DNA from: Antarcticibacterium arcticum
GTDB taxonomy: Bacteria; Bacteroidota; Bacteroidia; Flavobacteriales; Flavobacteriaceae
NCBI RefSeq assembly: GCF_007993795.1
Contig: NZ_CP042476.1
Location: forward strand, 1,736,001-1,800,000
DNA: 64,000 nt
Direction: 5' to 3'
A model generated the notes under the pieces. It searched no databases. It saw only the letters and a list, made by a program, of their open reading frames with translations, and was not told the origin of the DNA. Positions 51,315-60,978 of the stretch are shown piece after piece. The translations under genes were made by a program, and so were the position numbers. Numbering within the stretch: position 1 is the first letter of the stretch; each line of letters opens with the position of its first letter.

Positions 51315-53060
51315 TTAAAAATCAAATTTATAGGTGGCCCCTGCAAGCACCTGGATCCCCTGGACCGGAAAACCTGACCAGCGCTGATAACTGTCTCCTA
51401 AAAGGTTATTCCCTTTTGCAAAAACAGATAACTGATTGTTGAACCGGTAACCAAGATTTGCGTTAAGGTCAATAAAACTATCCAGGGTTACCATTTGTCT
51501 CCCCGAGATGCCATTAAAAGTCATTACAGGTTCCAAATCCAGTCTTTCCCCTACAAAGAAAAGATTGGCACCGGCAAACCACTTTGAAGTGATCTGGTAA
51601 TCTGCAGTTACAGATGCCTTAAATTCCGGAAGGTTCCATGCTTCTGCCGCGTTGTCTCCTTCGGTATCTACAGAATAACTAAAATATGAAGCATTCATTC
51701 CCAGTTTAAAGTTCCTTTTAATATCTACAACGATCTCCCCAAAAAATGATAAGGTATTCACATCATTATAAACTACCCCGAAGGAATTTCCGTAGGAATA
51801 ATTTTCAACCTGGTTTGGCACATAGGCATTTCTTAAAAACAGGGCTTTATTAAACTCAGAAGTATAGCTTCCCCTAAGATTATAGGCAATGCTGTTGGAA
51901 AGCGCCCCTTTTGCTCCCAGATAGGCATCATAAGGCATATCTGTAGGCTGGATACCTAATGTTGGCGACACAAATGGATTCTCCTGTGCGAATGCGTAAT
52001 AGGTGTTTTGGGTTAAATTCCCTTCCAGGCCTGCATAAGGTATAAAATAATCTCCCCCAAGCCTGTAACTCGCATTTACTTTTGGATAAATATAAAAGCT
52101 GTTTTTGCTGTTCTCAGCATTCAGGGAATAGAAGAAACCTGCTCCAAGATTTACGGTAAGGTCATCCCTTAAGATCAAAAGGCTTGGTGCAATTCCCACA
52201 TTTACGAAAGTATAATCATTTGGATATGGCTCGTTAAAATCAAAACTATTTACGAAACTTCCATTGACCACATCGGCAGTGATGTGTGTGTTTATAAGCT
52301 CATCTGCAATTGTTACCTCGAAAAATGCATCTGTTTTAAAGTTGTGCTCTGTAGAACTGTGGGAATCTCCAAAAAACCTGTAATTGGCTGAAGCTCTTTC
52401 AAAGAAAGAATCGTAGAGCTCCAATTCACCTCCAATAATTGCTGAATAATAATTTTGAGCTGGTTCAATTCTTCCCAGAACTTCATCTGTAAAAGTTATT
52501 TTCTCGGGCAAGCCATACCAGTTGAACAACTGATGTTGCAATCCAAGCTCTGTATTCCAGGAACTGTTACGGTTACGGGAATTGTAATTAAGGTTAAGTT
52601 CTGTATTATAGAATTTATCATCAAGGATCACTTCCTTAATCCCGCCCTGTGAAGAGTTATGGGTAAGGAAAACCCCAAAGTTATCGCTTCGGTTCACCTC
52701 CATATTACTGTAAAATTCAGCCAGGGCTGTAGAATATGTTCCAAATCCAAGCGTAGCATAATTGTTATACAATTTTACTCTTTTGGCTCTTTCTACCGTG
52801 GTTGCCTGCCCTTTGGTGGGGGTAAATGTAGATGCCACAGGTACCGAAAATATACTGTATTTAACAGGTTTTTTCTCCAGACTCACAGAGTCTCCCATAG
52901 TGGGCGTTTCCTTAATCTTAAAAGCATCATTCACAGAGGGGGTGTACGGCTTTACAACAATAACCGTTTCGCCGCCCAGGGGTCTGTCCTGAGCGAAAAT
53001 GAAACCGGAAAATAGAAAGGAAAGTATGAAAAGGCTTCTTTTAATTGAAAGAATTTGCAT
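51315..53060 (-). CDS. Outer-membrane beta-barrel protein (TonB-receptor-like without plug)
   Basis: A 581-residue protein with signal peptide (1-23, ending GFIFAQ), a Pro/Thr/Ser-rich N-terminal stretch (residues about 24-95) and then about 480 residues of alternating beta strands rich in Tyr, Asn and Phe, ending in an aromatic residue (ATYKFDF). This resembles the barrel part of TonB-dependent receptors. No carboxypeptidase-like domain, plug or TonB box is visible, so it is plugless. It is 31 bases downstream of the large TPR gene and probably cotranscribed. Confidence 0.82.
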   Translation of the reverse strand: MQILSIKRSLFILSFLFSGFIFAQDRPLGGETVIVVKPYTPSVNDAFKIKETPTMGDSVSLEKKPVKYSIFSVPVASTFTPTKGQATTVERAKRVKLYNNYATLGFGTYSTALAEFYSNMEVNRSDNFGVFLTHNSSQGGIKEVILDDKFYNTELNLNYNSRNRNSSWNTELGLQHQLFNWYGLPEKITFTDEVLGRIEPAQNYYSAIIGGELELYDSFFERASANYRFFGDSHSSTEHNFKTDAFFEVTIADELINTHITADVVNGSFVNSFDFNEPYPNDYTFVNVGIAPSLLILRDDLTVNLGAGFFYSLNAENSKNSFYIYPKVNASYRLGGDYFIPYAGLEGNLTQNTYYAFAQENPFVSPTLGIQPTDMPYDAYLGAKGALSNSIAYNLRGSYTSEFNKALFLRNAYVPNQVENYSYGNSFGVVYNDVNTLSFFGEIVVDIKRNFKLGMNASYFSYSVDTEGDNAAEAWNLPEFKASVTADYQITSKWFAGANLFFVGERLDLEPVMTFNGISGRQMVTLDSFIDLNANLGYRFNNQLSVFAKGNNLLGDSYQRWSGFPVQGIQVLAGATYKFDF

Positions 53061-53091
53061 AGAGAAGTTCTTAAAGTTAGATTTTAGATTA

Positions 53092-56000
53092 TTAGTTGTT
53101 GGGTTCTACAGAGGCATTGGTCCTTGCTTCCATGGCTTTGATACGGTTAAGCTCTGTCTTCGCTTCACTCACCACATCCGGATACTCCTTAAAGTTGGTT
53201 ATTACGTTGTCCAGGATATAAGTAGCCTGGTACGCGTCTTTAAGGGCATAAAAGTTTTTGGCCATTAACACAAGGCCTTTTGCGCCATAATATTTGAAGG
53301 CAGAGTAGTCCTTCGCCAGTTTTTGTACTGCTTCGTTTGAGGCCTGGAAATTTGCTGCTTTGTTCTTAAAGTAGGCATCATAATACAAGGCTTCAGCCGC
53401 TAGTTCTCCCTTGGCAATTTTAAGAACCTCAGCATAGGCATTTTTTGCCTTGGCCTCATTACCCGTTTCCATGGCAGAGCGGGCAATAATGATTTGTGCA
53501 TCACTCTTTACATTGTTCTCTATAGATGGCGTGGCCAGAACCTTTTCAGCATATGCAACCGCTTTATTATGATCCTTAAGCTCATAATGCGATTTCATCA
53601 AATTGGATTGGGCATAGGTAACATTCTGGGCAAAATCTGCCTCATTCTCCAATCTGCTTAGCAATGGCAACGCATCTTTATAATTTCTCTTTTCAAGATA
53701 GATCTGTGATAAACGGGCAAGTGCCTGTTCCGAAAATTCGCCGCGCGGCTTTTCAACTACAAAACGGTAGTGTTTTATGGCATCGTCCTTTTTACCATCC
53801 CTAAAATAGATCTGGGCCAGGTAGAAATTGGCTTTAAGGGAATGTAACCCATTCGGGAAGTTCTTGATATAATTTGCAAAACTTGTACTTGCAGCTGCGG
53901 TATTGTTTTCAAGGTATTGCTTCTCTGCCGACTCAAAAGTGGTATTATCAAGATCGGCATCACTTACCTCAACAAAATCTACATTTCTCACCCACTTGGC
54001 ATATTCATCTGTGCGGCCAAGGTCTATATAAACAAGTCTTGCCGAAGACACAGCCTGCATAGATTCGGGAGTGTTTGGATAATCGGCCACTACCTTCTTG
54101 AACCTTTCCAGGGCTTTATCATTCTGGTTCCCGTTATAATAGATCAATCCCTGTTTTAGGATCGCCTGGGGCACGAAAGCACTCCCTGGAATATCGCGAA
54201 TTAAGCGGTTATAGGTTTCAATTGCCTGGGAGGTATTTTCCATTGCCAGATAGGTGTTCCCCAATTCATATAGGGCATCATCCCGATAGGAAGATCGCGG
54301 ATACCTGTTGGCAAATCCTCCAAGCTCCTGGATCTTGCTGTCATTCCTTCCTACAAAACCATAGCTTATGGCTTTTTGGTAGGCCGCATAATCTGTATTC
54401 CCAAGGTTCATTTGTATGGCCTTGTCATAAGATTCCATTGCAGGCCAGTATTTACTTGTTACAAAATAGGTATCGCCTAAGCGGGTATAGGCATCATTTC
54501 GGCGGGCCTTGTCCTTACCTGAATTATTGGCAAAACGGTTAAAATATTCTATAGCCTGCGCGTATTCCTTTTGTTTAAAATAAGCATAGGCAATATTGTA
54601 ATCCAGATTTTCCATTTCCGGAGTTCCTTTAGCCCCACTCATACCCGCAAATTCACGGTATCCAATTAAGGCTTCTCTTAAGCGGTTAAGATTAAAGTCG
54701 CTTTCAGCCTTCCAAAAGGTGGCTCTGGCCGTAATTACAGGATCCCTTCGTTCGGAGAGGGATTTATCAAAGTTCACACTTGCATCCCTGTAGTTCCCTT
54801 CATTATAAAGTTCAAGACCATAATAAAAGGCCACTTTCTGGTAGGCAACCTTGTCGCTGAAGTTTCGGTTATTTTCCAAAAGGTTCATCGCTTCCTGGAA
54901 ATTCCCGGAGGTTATAAATGAATCTATTAAAAGGGATTCCATTTCCTGTTTTACGGGCGTATTAGGATATTTCTCAAGATAGCCCAATAAAACCCTGGAA
55001 GGACTGGTATAACTGTTCCCTATTTCATAACTCAATTTGGCATAGTTTAAATAGGCATCTTCCTGGATCTTTGCATCAAATTCCATTTCGCTGGCATTCT
55101 TAAAAGCATTCAATGCCTGCTGTTTTTGTTCCAGGTTTAAATAAGATTGTGCAAGATGATAATAGGCGTTTTGCGCAATAGCATTACTACCTCCAATGAT
55201 CTTATTGAATTCAGAAACCGCGTTCTCAAAATCTCCCTGCCTGAAATAAGCATATCCTAGCTGGTAGTAATCTGTGTTTGTCCATTTTCCGCGTAATCCT
55301 TTATATTCCTTTAAATAAGGAATTGCCTTGTCATATTGCTGAAGGTTGAAGTAGCTCTCCCCTATTATTTTATTCAATTGGGAGATCTCGTTGCGATTGG
55401 CTTTTGGAAGTTGCTCAAGCCCCTGTTCTATGGCTTTCTCGAAATTTCCAAGTTTGAAGTTCATATCTGCCTGGAAATAGGAAAGGTTTTCCTGGTATCG
55501 GTCGTTATCCTTAACCTCTTCAAAGAGTTCATTAGCCTCCTGGTAATCATCCCCTTCATAGGCCATATACCCCAGGTAGTATTTTGCCTGAGAGCCATAC
55601 TCCTTTGAGTCTCTTACCCTATTCAGGTATTTCTGCGCCTCTTCATACTGCTTATTGGAAAAGTACGCATAACCGTTGTTAAAATAATAGCGATCGCGTT
55701 CGGCGCGGCTCATCCCTTTTTCATCTACCTTGTCATACCATTTTCTGGCAAGGGTATATTTCCCTGTTTCGAAATAGAAATCGGCAACATCGAGAAAGGC
55801 AGAATTTCTTTTGGTGCTGGTGGGATACCGGTCTACAAAATCCTGCATTAACTGGTCGGCGCCCGGTTGCCCCAATCTCACAGCGGCATTGGCTATATAG
55901 TAAGCAGCGTCAGATTTTATTTTCTCATCATTGGTTTCGTCCTTTACATCATCAAACAAAGTTTGGGCCGCCAGGTACTGCTCATTATTGTATAATTCCA

Positions 56001-56112
56001 GCGCCCGGTTGAATTTTACCAGGTCATTGGTGTAGATGGCAGATTGTTGTGCAAAGTGGGTAGTTATTGATAGAAAAAAAACAACGAGTAAAGAGGCAAA
56101 TTTTCGTGTCAT
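53092..56112 (-). CDS. Large secreted tetratricopeptide-repeat protein
   Basis: A 1006-residue protein with a signal peptide (MTRKFASLLVVFFLSITTHFAQ) and TPR-type helical hairpins over nearly the full length (repeats such as YEEAQKYLNRVRDSKEYGSQAKYYLGYMAYEGDD, here in fragments). TPR proteins of this type scaffold envelope complexes. The Met after nine N-terminal residues is taken as the start. It is followed by the plugless barrel gene and divergent from ftsE. Function unknown. Confidence 0.88.
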   Translation of the reverse strand: MTRKFASLLVVFFLSITTHFAQQSAIYTNDLVKFNRALELYNNEQYLAAQTLFDDVKDETNDEKIKSDAAYYIANAAVRLGQPGADQLMQDFVDRYPTSTKRNSAFLDVADFYFETGKYTLARKWYDKVDEKGMSRAERDRYYFNNGYAYFSNKQYEEAQKYLNRVRDSKEYGSQAKYYLGYMAYEGDDYQEANELFEEVKDNDRYQENLSYFQADMNFKLGNFEKAIEQGLEQLPKANRNEISQLNKIIGESYFNLQQYDKAIPYLKEYKGLRGKWTNTDYYQLGYAYFRQGDFENAVSEFNKIIGGSNAIAQNAYYHLAQSYLNLEQKQQALNAFKNASEMEFDAKIQEDAYLNYAKLSYEIGNSYTSPSRVLLGYLEKYPNTPVKQEMESLLIDSFITSGNFQEAMNLLENNRNFSDKVAYQKVAFYYGLELYNEGNYRDASVNFDKSLSERRDPVITARATFWKAESDFNLNRLREALIGYREFAGMSGAKGTPEMENLDYNIAYAYFKQKEYAQAIEYFNRFANNSGKDKARRNDAYTRLGDTYFVTSKYWPAMESYDKAIQMNLGNTDYAAYQKAISYGFVGRNDSKIQELGGFANRYPRSSYRDDALYELGNTYLAMENTSQAIETYNRLIRDIPGSAFVPQAILKQGLIYYNGNQNDKALERFKKVVADYPNTPESMQAVSSARLVYIDLGRTDEYAKWVRNVDFVEVSDADLDNTTFESAEKQYLENNTAAASTSFANYIKNFPNGLHSLKANFYLAQIYFRDGKKDDAIKHYRFVVEKPRGEFSEQALARLSQIYLEKRNYKDALPLLSRLENEADFAQNVTYAQSNLMKSHYELKDHNKAVAYAEKVLATPSIENNVKSDAQIIIARSAMETGNEAKAKNAYAEVLKIAKGELAAEALYYDAYFKNKAANFQASNEAVQKLAKDYSAFKYYGAKGLVLMAKNFYALKDAYQATYILDNVITNFKEYPDVVSEAKTELNRIKAMEARTNASVEPNN

Positions 56113-56278
56113 TAAAAAGGTTTTAGGTTGATGTTTCAAAGATACTTAAACACTCATTTTATAACGCACCTATGGCCGGTTAATTATGTTAATGTGCAAA
56201 AAAGTATTTTGTCAACATTTGATTAATGTATATTTACCCATAATTTTACGTTATACAATTAGAAAACCCCAAGTCTCA

Positions 56279-56961
56279 ATGTCACAAACTGTCCTGGAAC
56301 TTAAGAACGCCGCCATATATCAGCGTGAAAACCTTATCTTATCTGAAGTTGACGTCACCATCTACAAAGGTGATTTTGTTTATCTAATAGGTAAGACCGG
56401 TACCGGAAAAAGTAGTTTTATGAAAACCCTTTACGGGGATCTTCCTTTGACTGAAGGTGAGGGTACTATTGTTGACTATAATTTAAGAACCTTAAAGGAA
56501 AAGGACATCCCATTTTTAAGACGAAAACTGGGTGTTGTCTTCCAGGATTTTAAGCTGCTGAATGACCGGAATGTGCGGGACAACCTGATGTTTGTGCTTA
56601 AAGCTACGGGCTGGAAAGAAAAGTCCTCAATTGAGCGCAGAATTGATGAAGTCCTGGATAAAGTGGGAATGAAGACCAAAGGTTTTAAATTTCCATATCA
56701 ACTCTCCGGGGGGAACAACAGCGAATCGCTATTGCCCGTGCCCTGCTGAATGATCCTGAGCTTATCCTTGCCGATGAACCTACGGGAAACCTGGATCCCC
56801 AAACCTCTGTAGAAGTTATGGAAGTGTTGCAGGAAATAAGCAAAAACGGAAATACCATACTTATGGCCACCCACGATTATGCATTGCTGCTGAAATATCC
56901 TTCTAAAACGCTAAAATGTGACGGCGAAAGGGTATTTGAAGTGGTGCAGAAAACGCTTTAA
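56279..56961 (+). pseudogene. ftsE: FtsE-like cell-division ABC ATPase, interrupted by a one-base deletion
   Basis: The translation from MSQTVLELKNAA matches an ABC ATPase: Walker A GKTGTGKSS, Q-loop FQDFKLLNDRNV, then LSGG. At the signature the frame breaks: six G (56708-56713) are followed by AACAACAG. With a seventh G the frame would continue EQQRIAIARALL, then LILADEPTGNLDP (Walker B), ATHDYALL (H-loop) and a stop at 56959-56961, giving 227 residues, the usual FtsE length. As written it ends at 56749. This is either a sequencing error in a G run or a real frameshift. FtsX is not adjacent in the window. Confidence 0.9.
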
Positions 56962-56989
56962 AATTTATATTGTATAATGTAGATTGTGG

Positions 56990-57235
56990 ACTGTATAGGT
57001 TTAAAGTTCAAAGTTTAAGATTTAAGGAAAGAGTTTAAAATTCAAAGTTCAAGGTTTAAGGATCAAAGTTGAAGGTTCTAATTTTAAGGTTTCTTAAAGA
57101 GTAGATTTTAACCCCAAACTTTTTCTTCTACCATTTCCTCTTTTTCTCTTTGACTTTTTTACTCTTAAATATTCTTAACTCACAACTTCTCTTTCCCTCT
57201 TTTCCTCTTTGACTTTTTAACTTTTTAACTTGAAA
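56990..57235. repeat. Degenerate AAAGTTCAAAGTTTAAG repeat, purine-rich then pyrimidine-rich
   Basis: The first half (about 56998-57085) has repeated AAAGTTCAAAG/TTTAAG units, almost purine-AT only; the second half (about 57118-57235) is their pyrimidine-rich counterpart (CTCTTTGACTTTTTAAC). Together they form a long imperfect inverted repeat between convergent genes. Confidence 0.75.
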
Positions 57236-57493
57236 TTACGGTTTCACCGCATCAGCCGGCACCGGCGTCTTTTTATTTATGAATAGATAATAGACATTTA
57301 CACATACAATGGCCACATTAGTTATTATAATAGGCCAGGAATCAAGCAGGATACCATATGCCACAAAGAACAAACATCCAATGCTGTTCACATAGCGCAG
57401 GGTGGTAATATTCCGCATTAAAAAAGAAAGAAGTACAAAAAGGGAGGCGGCGTAGCCTATCCATTCAATATATGATATTCCAAGAATTTCCAT
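57236..57493 (-). CDS. Small membrane protein (YgjV/SemiSWEET-like)
   Basis: An 85-residue protein with three predicted helices (about residues 10-26, 37-52, 57-73). The pattern IGYAASLFVLLSFLMRNITT then RYVNSIGCLFFVAYGILLDSWPI resembles both the YgjV family and half-size (SemiSWEET/PQ-loop) sugar transporters. No substrate can be given. The stop codon is followed by the low-complexity repeat. It lies 104 bases from the typA stop, on the same strand. Confidence 0.72.
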   Translation of the reverse strand: MEILGISYIEWIGYAASLFVLLSFLMRNITTLRYVNSIGCLFFVAYGILLDSWPIIITNVAIVCVNVYYLFINKKTPVPADAVKP

Positions 57494-57534
57494 AGGGTTA
57501 ATTAAATTTGGTCACGAATTTACTAAAATAAATA

Positions 57535-57567
57535 AAGCAGCCTTTTCAAAAAGAAAAGACTGCTTTT
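57535..57567 (-). terminator. Terminator after typA
   Basis: Minus strand AAAAGCAGTCTTTTC and GAAAAGGCTGCTTT form a near-perfect stem around a T-rich loop, followed by AT-rich sequence with several T. It lies 30 bases after the typA stop. Confidence 0.8.
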
Positions 57568-57597
57568 AATTAATTATTCTTCAGAAGAACCCAGGTT

Positions 57598-59397
57598 CTA
57601 ATTAATCTTATTTCTCTTACGCTCATTCTCTGTAAGGTACACTTTACGCAAACGGATAAAGTTTGGAGTTACCTCAACGTACTCATCCTTTTGAATGAAT
57701 TCCAGCGCCTCTTCCAATGAGAATTTGATAGCAGGAAAGATCCTTGCTTTATCATCGGCCCCGGAAGAACGAACGTTAGAAAGTTTCTTGGTCTTGGTGA
57801 TGTTCACCGCGATATCATCCTGGCGGGAGTTTTCTCCAATTACCTGTCCTTCATAGATATCTTCCCCCGGCTCCACGAAAAATCTTCCGCGGTCCTGTAA
57901 TTTATCAATTGAATATGGAATTGCTTTACCTTTTTCCATAGAGATAAGAGAACCATTCTGTCTTTCAGGAATACCACCTTTTAAAGGCTGATACTCTCTA
58001 AACCTGTGCGCCATAATGGCCTCACCTGCGGTTGCGGTAAGCAATTGATTTCTCAAACCAATAATACCCCTGGAAGGGATCATGAACTGGATGATCATAC
58101 GCTCACCTTTGGTTTCCATGCTAAGAAGTTCACCTTTTCTTATAGTTACCATTTCCACTGCTTTTCCGGAAACATTTTCAGGAAGGTCAATGGTCAATTC
58201 TTCTACCGGCTCACATTTAACCCCGTCAATTTCACGAATGATAACCTGTGGCTGTCCAATTTGTAATTCGTATCCTTCACGTCTCATTGTTTCAATAAGA
58301 ACAGAAAGGTGCATGATCCCTCGTCCGAAAACCAGGAATTTATCGGCACTACCGGTTTCTTCAAGGCGCAATGCAAGGTTTTTTTCCAATTCCTTGGTAA
58401 GGCGATCTTTAATGTGTCTTGAGGTTACAAACTTTCCATCCTGTCCAAAGAAAGGTGAATCGTTAATGGTGAAAAGCATACTCATGGTAGGCTCATCAAT
58501 TGCAATGGTTTTTAAACCTTCAGGATTTTCAACATCGGCAACAGTATCACCAATCTCAAAACCTTCAAGTCCTACCAGTGCACATATGTCTCCGGCTATA
58601 ACTTCTTTTACTTTTTTCTTGCCTAAACCTTCAAAAGTAAAAAGTTCTTTAATTTTTGTTTTCTTTATCGTTCCATCACGCTTTACAAGAGCAACCTGCA
58701 TTCCCTCCTTAAGGGTACCACGTTGTAATCTCCCAATAGCGATCCTTCCTGTAAAGGACGAGAAATCAAGGGAAGTGATAAGCATTTGAGGCGTACCTTC
58801 ACTTACAACAGGAGAAGGAACATGGTTTAATACCATATCAAGCAATGGCTCAATACTATCAGTTTGTACTGCAGGATCATCGCTCATCCAATTGTTTAAA
58901 GCAGAACCGTACACTGTTGGAAAATCCAGCTGCCATTCTTCGGCACCCAATTCAAACATAAGGTCAAAAACCTTTTCGTGCACCTCTTCCGGAGTACAGT
59001 TAGGCTTATCTACTTTATTAATAACAACACATGGCTTTAATCCAAGGTTTATTGCTTTTTGCAGTACGAAACGTGTTTGAGGCATTGGTCCTTCAAAAGC
59101 ATCTACAAGAAGTAAAACCCCATCGGCCATATTCAAAACTCTTTCAACCTCCCCACCAAAATCGGCGTGACCTGGGGTATCAATAATATTGATCTTGGTA
59201 TCCTTATAAACTACAGATACGTTTTTAGAGGTAATTGTAATACCGCGTTCTCTCTCAAGATCATTACTGTCAAGAATAAGATCTCCCGTATTTTCATTGT
59301 CGCGGAAAAGGTGGCAATGGTACATAATTTTATCAACCAGGGTTGTTTTACCGTGGTCAACGTGAGCAATAATTGCAATGTTTTTAATAGCTGTCAT
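57598..59397 (-). CDS. typA: Translational GTPase TypA/BipA
   Basis: A 599-residue ribosome-associated GTPase of the EF-G/LepA class. G1 is AHVDHGKTTLV, G2 region RERGITITSKNV, G3 DTPGHADFGGEV, G4 NKVDKPNC. Domains II, III, V and the BipA-specific C-terminal domain follow, with typical endings (ARIFPAIKFSLEEALEFIQ). It assists 50S assembly and stress adaptation. The promoter -7 box is at 59423-59430. Length is typical. Confidence 0.98.
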   Translation of the reverse strand: MTAIKNIAIIAHVDHGKTTLVDKIMYHCHLFRDNENTGDLILDSNDLERERGITITSKNVSVVYKDTKINIIDTPGHADFGGEVERVLNMADGVLLLVDAFEGPMPQTRFVLQKAINLGLKPCVVINKVDKPNCTPEEVHEKVFDLMFELGAEEWQLDFPTVYGSALNNWMSDDPAVQTDSIEPLLDMVLNHVPSPVVSEGTPQMLITSLDFSSFTGRIAIGRLQRGTLKEGMQVALVKRDGTIKKTKIKELFTFEGLGKKKVKEVIAGDICALVGLEGFEIGDTVADVENPEGLKTIAIDEPTMSMLFTINDSPFFGQDGKFVTSRHIKDRLTKELEKNLALRLEETGSADKFLVFGRGIMHLSVLIETMRREGYELQIGQPQVIIREIDGVKCEPVEELTIDLPENVSGKAVEMVTIRKGELLSMETKGERMIIQFMIPSRGIIGLRNQLLTATAGEAIMAHRFREYQPLKGGIPERQNGSLISMEKGKAIPYSIDKLQDRGRFFVEPGEDIYEGQVIGENSRQDDIAVNITKTKKLSNVRSSGADDKARIFPAIKFSLEEALEFIQKDEYVEVTPNFIRLRKVYLTENERKRNKIN

Positions 59398-59422
59398 AAT
59401 AAGCGCCTCATTTTTAAGGCTG

Positions 59423-59430
59423 CAAAGGTA
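59423..59430 (-). promoter_or_regulatory. -7 promoter element of typA
   Basis: The minus strand reads TACCTTTG, an exact TAnnTTTG match, 25 bases before the start codon. The nearest upstream TTG is about 25 bases away, at the limit of the usual spacing. Confidence 0.6.
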
Positions 59431-59490
59431 CGCTTTATTTTATGAATTACAGCACAAGGATTTAGCTATTAAAATTGCGGGGAAAATTGG

Positions 59491-59976
59491 TTAATTTTCA
59501 TCGGCAGAAGGACCGTATGTTGCGGGAACCGGTATATCCAGTAACCTGAAATAAACGCCTAACTGTGCCCGGTGATGAGGCAACTGGTTGAAGGCCATAG
59601 ACCGCAGCATATTAATACGCGGCATTTCTACCAACGTTTTGCCTTCCCGGGTTAATTTCCACAAACCTTCGTATTCGCTGTTTGGTTGGCGAAGGGCCTT
59701 TTCAGCATTATTGGTATTTTCCTTGAGAAGTTTAATAATATCTTCTACAGAATTGTGGGAGGGTGACTTGTAACCCGAGATATCCATTACTTCCATATGC
59801 ATTATGGCTGCTATATAACCGGGAATTTCTGCCAGGTGATTGGCAAGTTCCCTAATACTCATTGACCTTGGATGCGGCCTCCAGTCCATTTTGTCGGCAG
59901 GGATCCGGTTTAAGAATTTTTCGGTTAAAACCACTTCATATTGAAGTTCGGGGATCAATAGATCTTTCAATTCCAT
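59491..59976 (-). CDS. DinB-family protein
   Basis: A 161-residue four-helix-bundle DinB/YfiT-like metalloprotein. Ligand histidines are in IRELANHLAEIPG and NQLPHHRAQLGVYFRLLD, with RPHPRSMS before them. Characterised members are thiol S-transferases using bacillithiol or similar; the thiol used here is unknown. It lies 93 bases upstream of typA (both minus strand) and is divergent from kdsA. Confidence 0.85.
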   Translation of the reverse strand: MELKDLLIPELQYEVVLTEKFLNRIPADKMDWRPHPRSMSIRELANHLAEIPGYIAAIMHMEVMDISGYKSPSHNSVEDIIKLLKENTNNAEKALRQPNSEYEGLWKLTREGKTLVEMPRINMLRSMAFNQLPHHRAQLGVYFRLLDIPVPATYGPSADEN

Positions 59977-60077
59977 ATTTTTATTTTAAGATTAGACCAA
60001 TTTAGCAAATCAGGAAATTTATAATTATAAGTTTAACTTTATTTAAAGTTTTACCAAAGTGCCGGACGAAGCACAAA

Positions 60078-60108
60078 TTGGTGTGCCCGGTTAAATGATT
60101 TATCTTTG
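60078..60108 (+). promoter_or_regulatory. Promoter of kdsA
   Basis: TTG at 60078-60080, 20 bases, TATCTTTG at 60101-60108. Both elements match the Bacteroidota consensus. The predicted leader to the kdsA ATG is only about 12 bases. Confidence 0.8.
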
Positions 60109-60125
60109 CCGAAATATTTTTTCCT

Positions 60126-60944
60126 ATGAAACTTGATAACATTCCAAATTTAAAACATATTGATGCCAATAATTTCTTCCTTCTTGCTGGGCCCTGTGCC
60201 ATTGAAGGGGAAGAAATGGCATTGAGGATAGCTGAAAAAATTGTTGAGATTACAGATAAACTTCAAATTCCCTATGTGTTTAAGGGTTCTTTCAAAAAAG
60301 CCAACCGCAGCAGGATAGATAGTTTCACAGGAATTGGGGATGAAAAAGCACTCAAAATCCTTAGGAAGGTCTCTGAAACATTCCATATCCCAACCATTAC
60401 AGATATTCACGAAATAAGCGATGCGGCGATGGCAGCCGAATATGTTGATATTCTACAGATTCCGGCCTTTTTGGTGCGGCAGACAGACCTGGTAGTAGCG
60501 GCAGCCAACACCGGGAAAGTGGTTAACCTTAAGAAAGGACAGTTTATGAGCCCCGAGAGCATGAAACATGCGGTTACCAAGGTTAAAGATTGCAAAAATG
60601 AACAGGTAATGATCACAGACAGGGGCACCATGTTTGGTTATCAGGATATGATCGTAGATTTTCGCGGAATTCCCACCATGCGGGAATATGCCCCGGTAGT
60701 GCTGGATGTCACCCATTCCCTGCAACAACCCAATCAAACCAGTGGGGTGACCGGCGGCAGGCCAGATATGATCGAGACAATTGCCCGCGCAGGCGTTGTG
60801 AATAATGTAGATGGTTTATTCATTGAAACCCATTTTGATCCTGCCAATGCAAAGAGTGACGGGGCAAATATGCTGGATATCCAATATCTCGAAAAACTGC
60901 TGAGTCATCTGGTAGCCATCAGAAAAACCATCAATAATTTTTAA
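60126..60944 (+). CDS. kdsA: 3-deoxy-8-phosphooctulonate synthase
   Basis: A 272-residue TIM-barrel enzyme condensing arabinose-5-phosphate and phosphoenolpyruvate to KDO-8-phosphate for lipopolysaccharide. Motifs are LLAGPCAIEGEEMALRIAEK, YVFKGSFKKANRSR, PTITDIHEI, QIPAFLVRQTDLV, ITDRGTMFGYQDM, and TGGRPDMIETIARAG. It has a consensus promoter and a strong terminator, so it is monocistronic. Length is typical. Confidence 0.99.
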   Translation: MKLDNIPNLKHIDANNFFLLAGPCAIEGEEMALRIAEKIVEITDKLQIPYVFKGSFKKANRSRIDSFTGIGDEKALKILRKVSETFHIPTITDIHEISDAAMAAEYVDILQIPAFLVRQTDLVVAAANTGKVVNLKKGQFMSPESMKHAVTKVKDCKNEQVMITDRGTMFGYQDMIVDFRGIPTMREYAPVVLDVTHSLQQPNQTSGVTGGRPDMIETIARAGVVNNVDGLFIETHFDPANAKSDGANMLDIQYLEKLLSHLVAIRKTINNF

Positions 60945-60978
60945 TGAACACCTGCCGGTCAGGATATTTGAAATTTCA

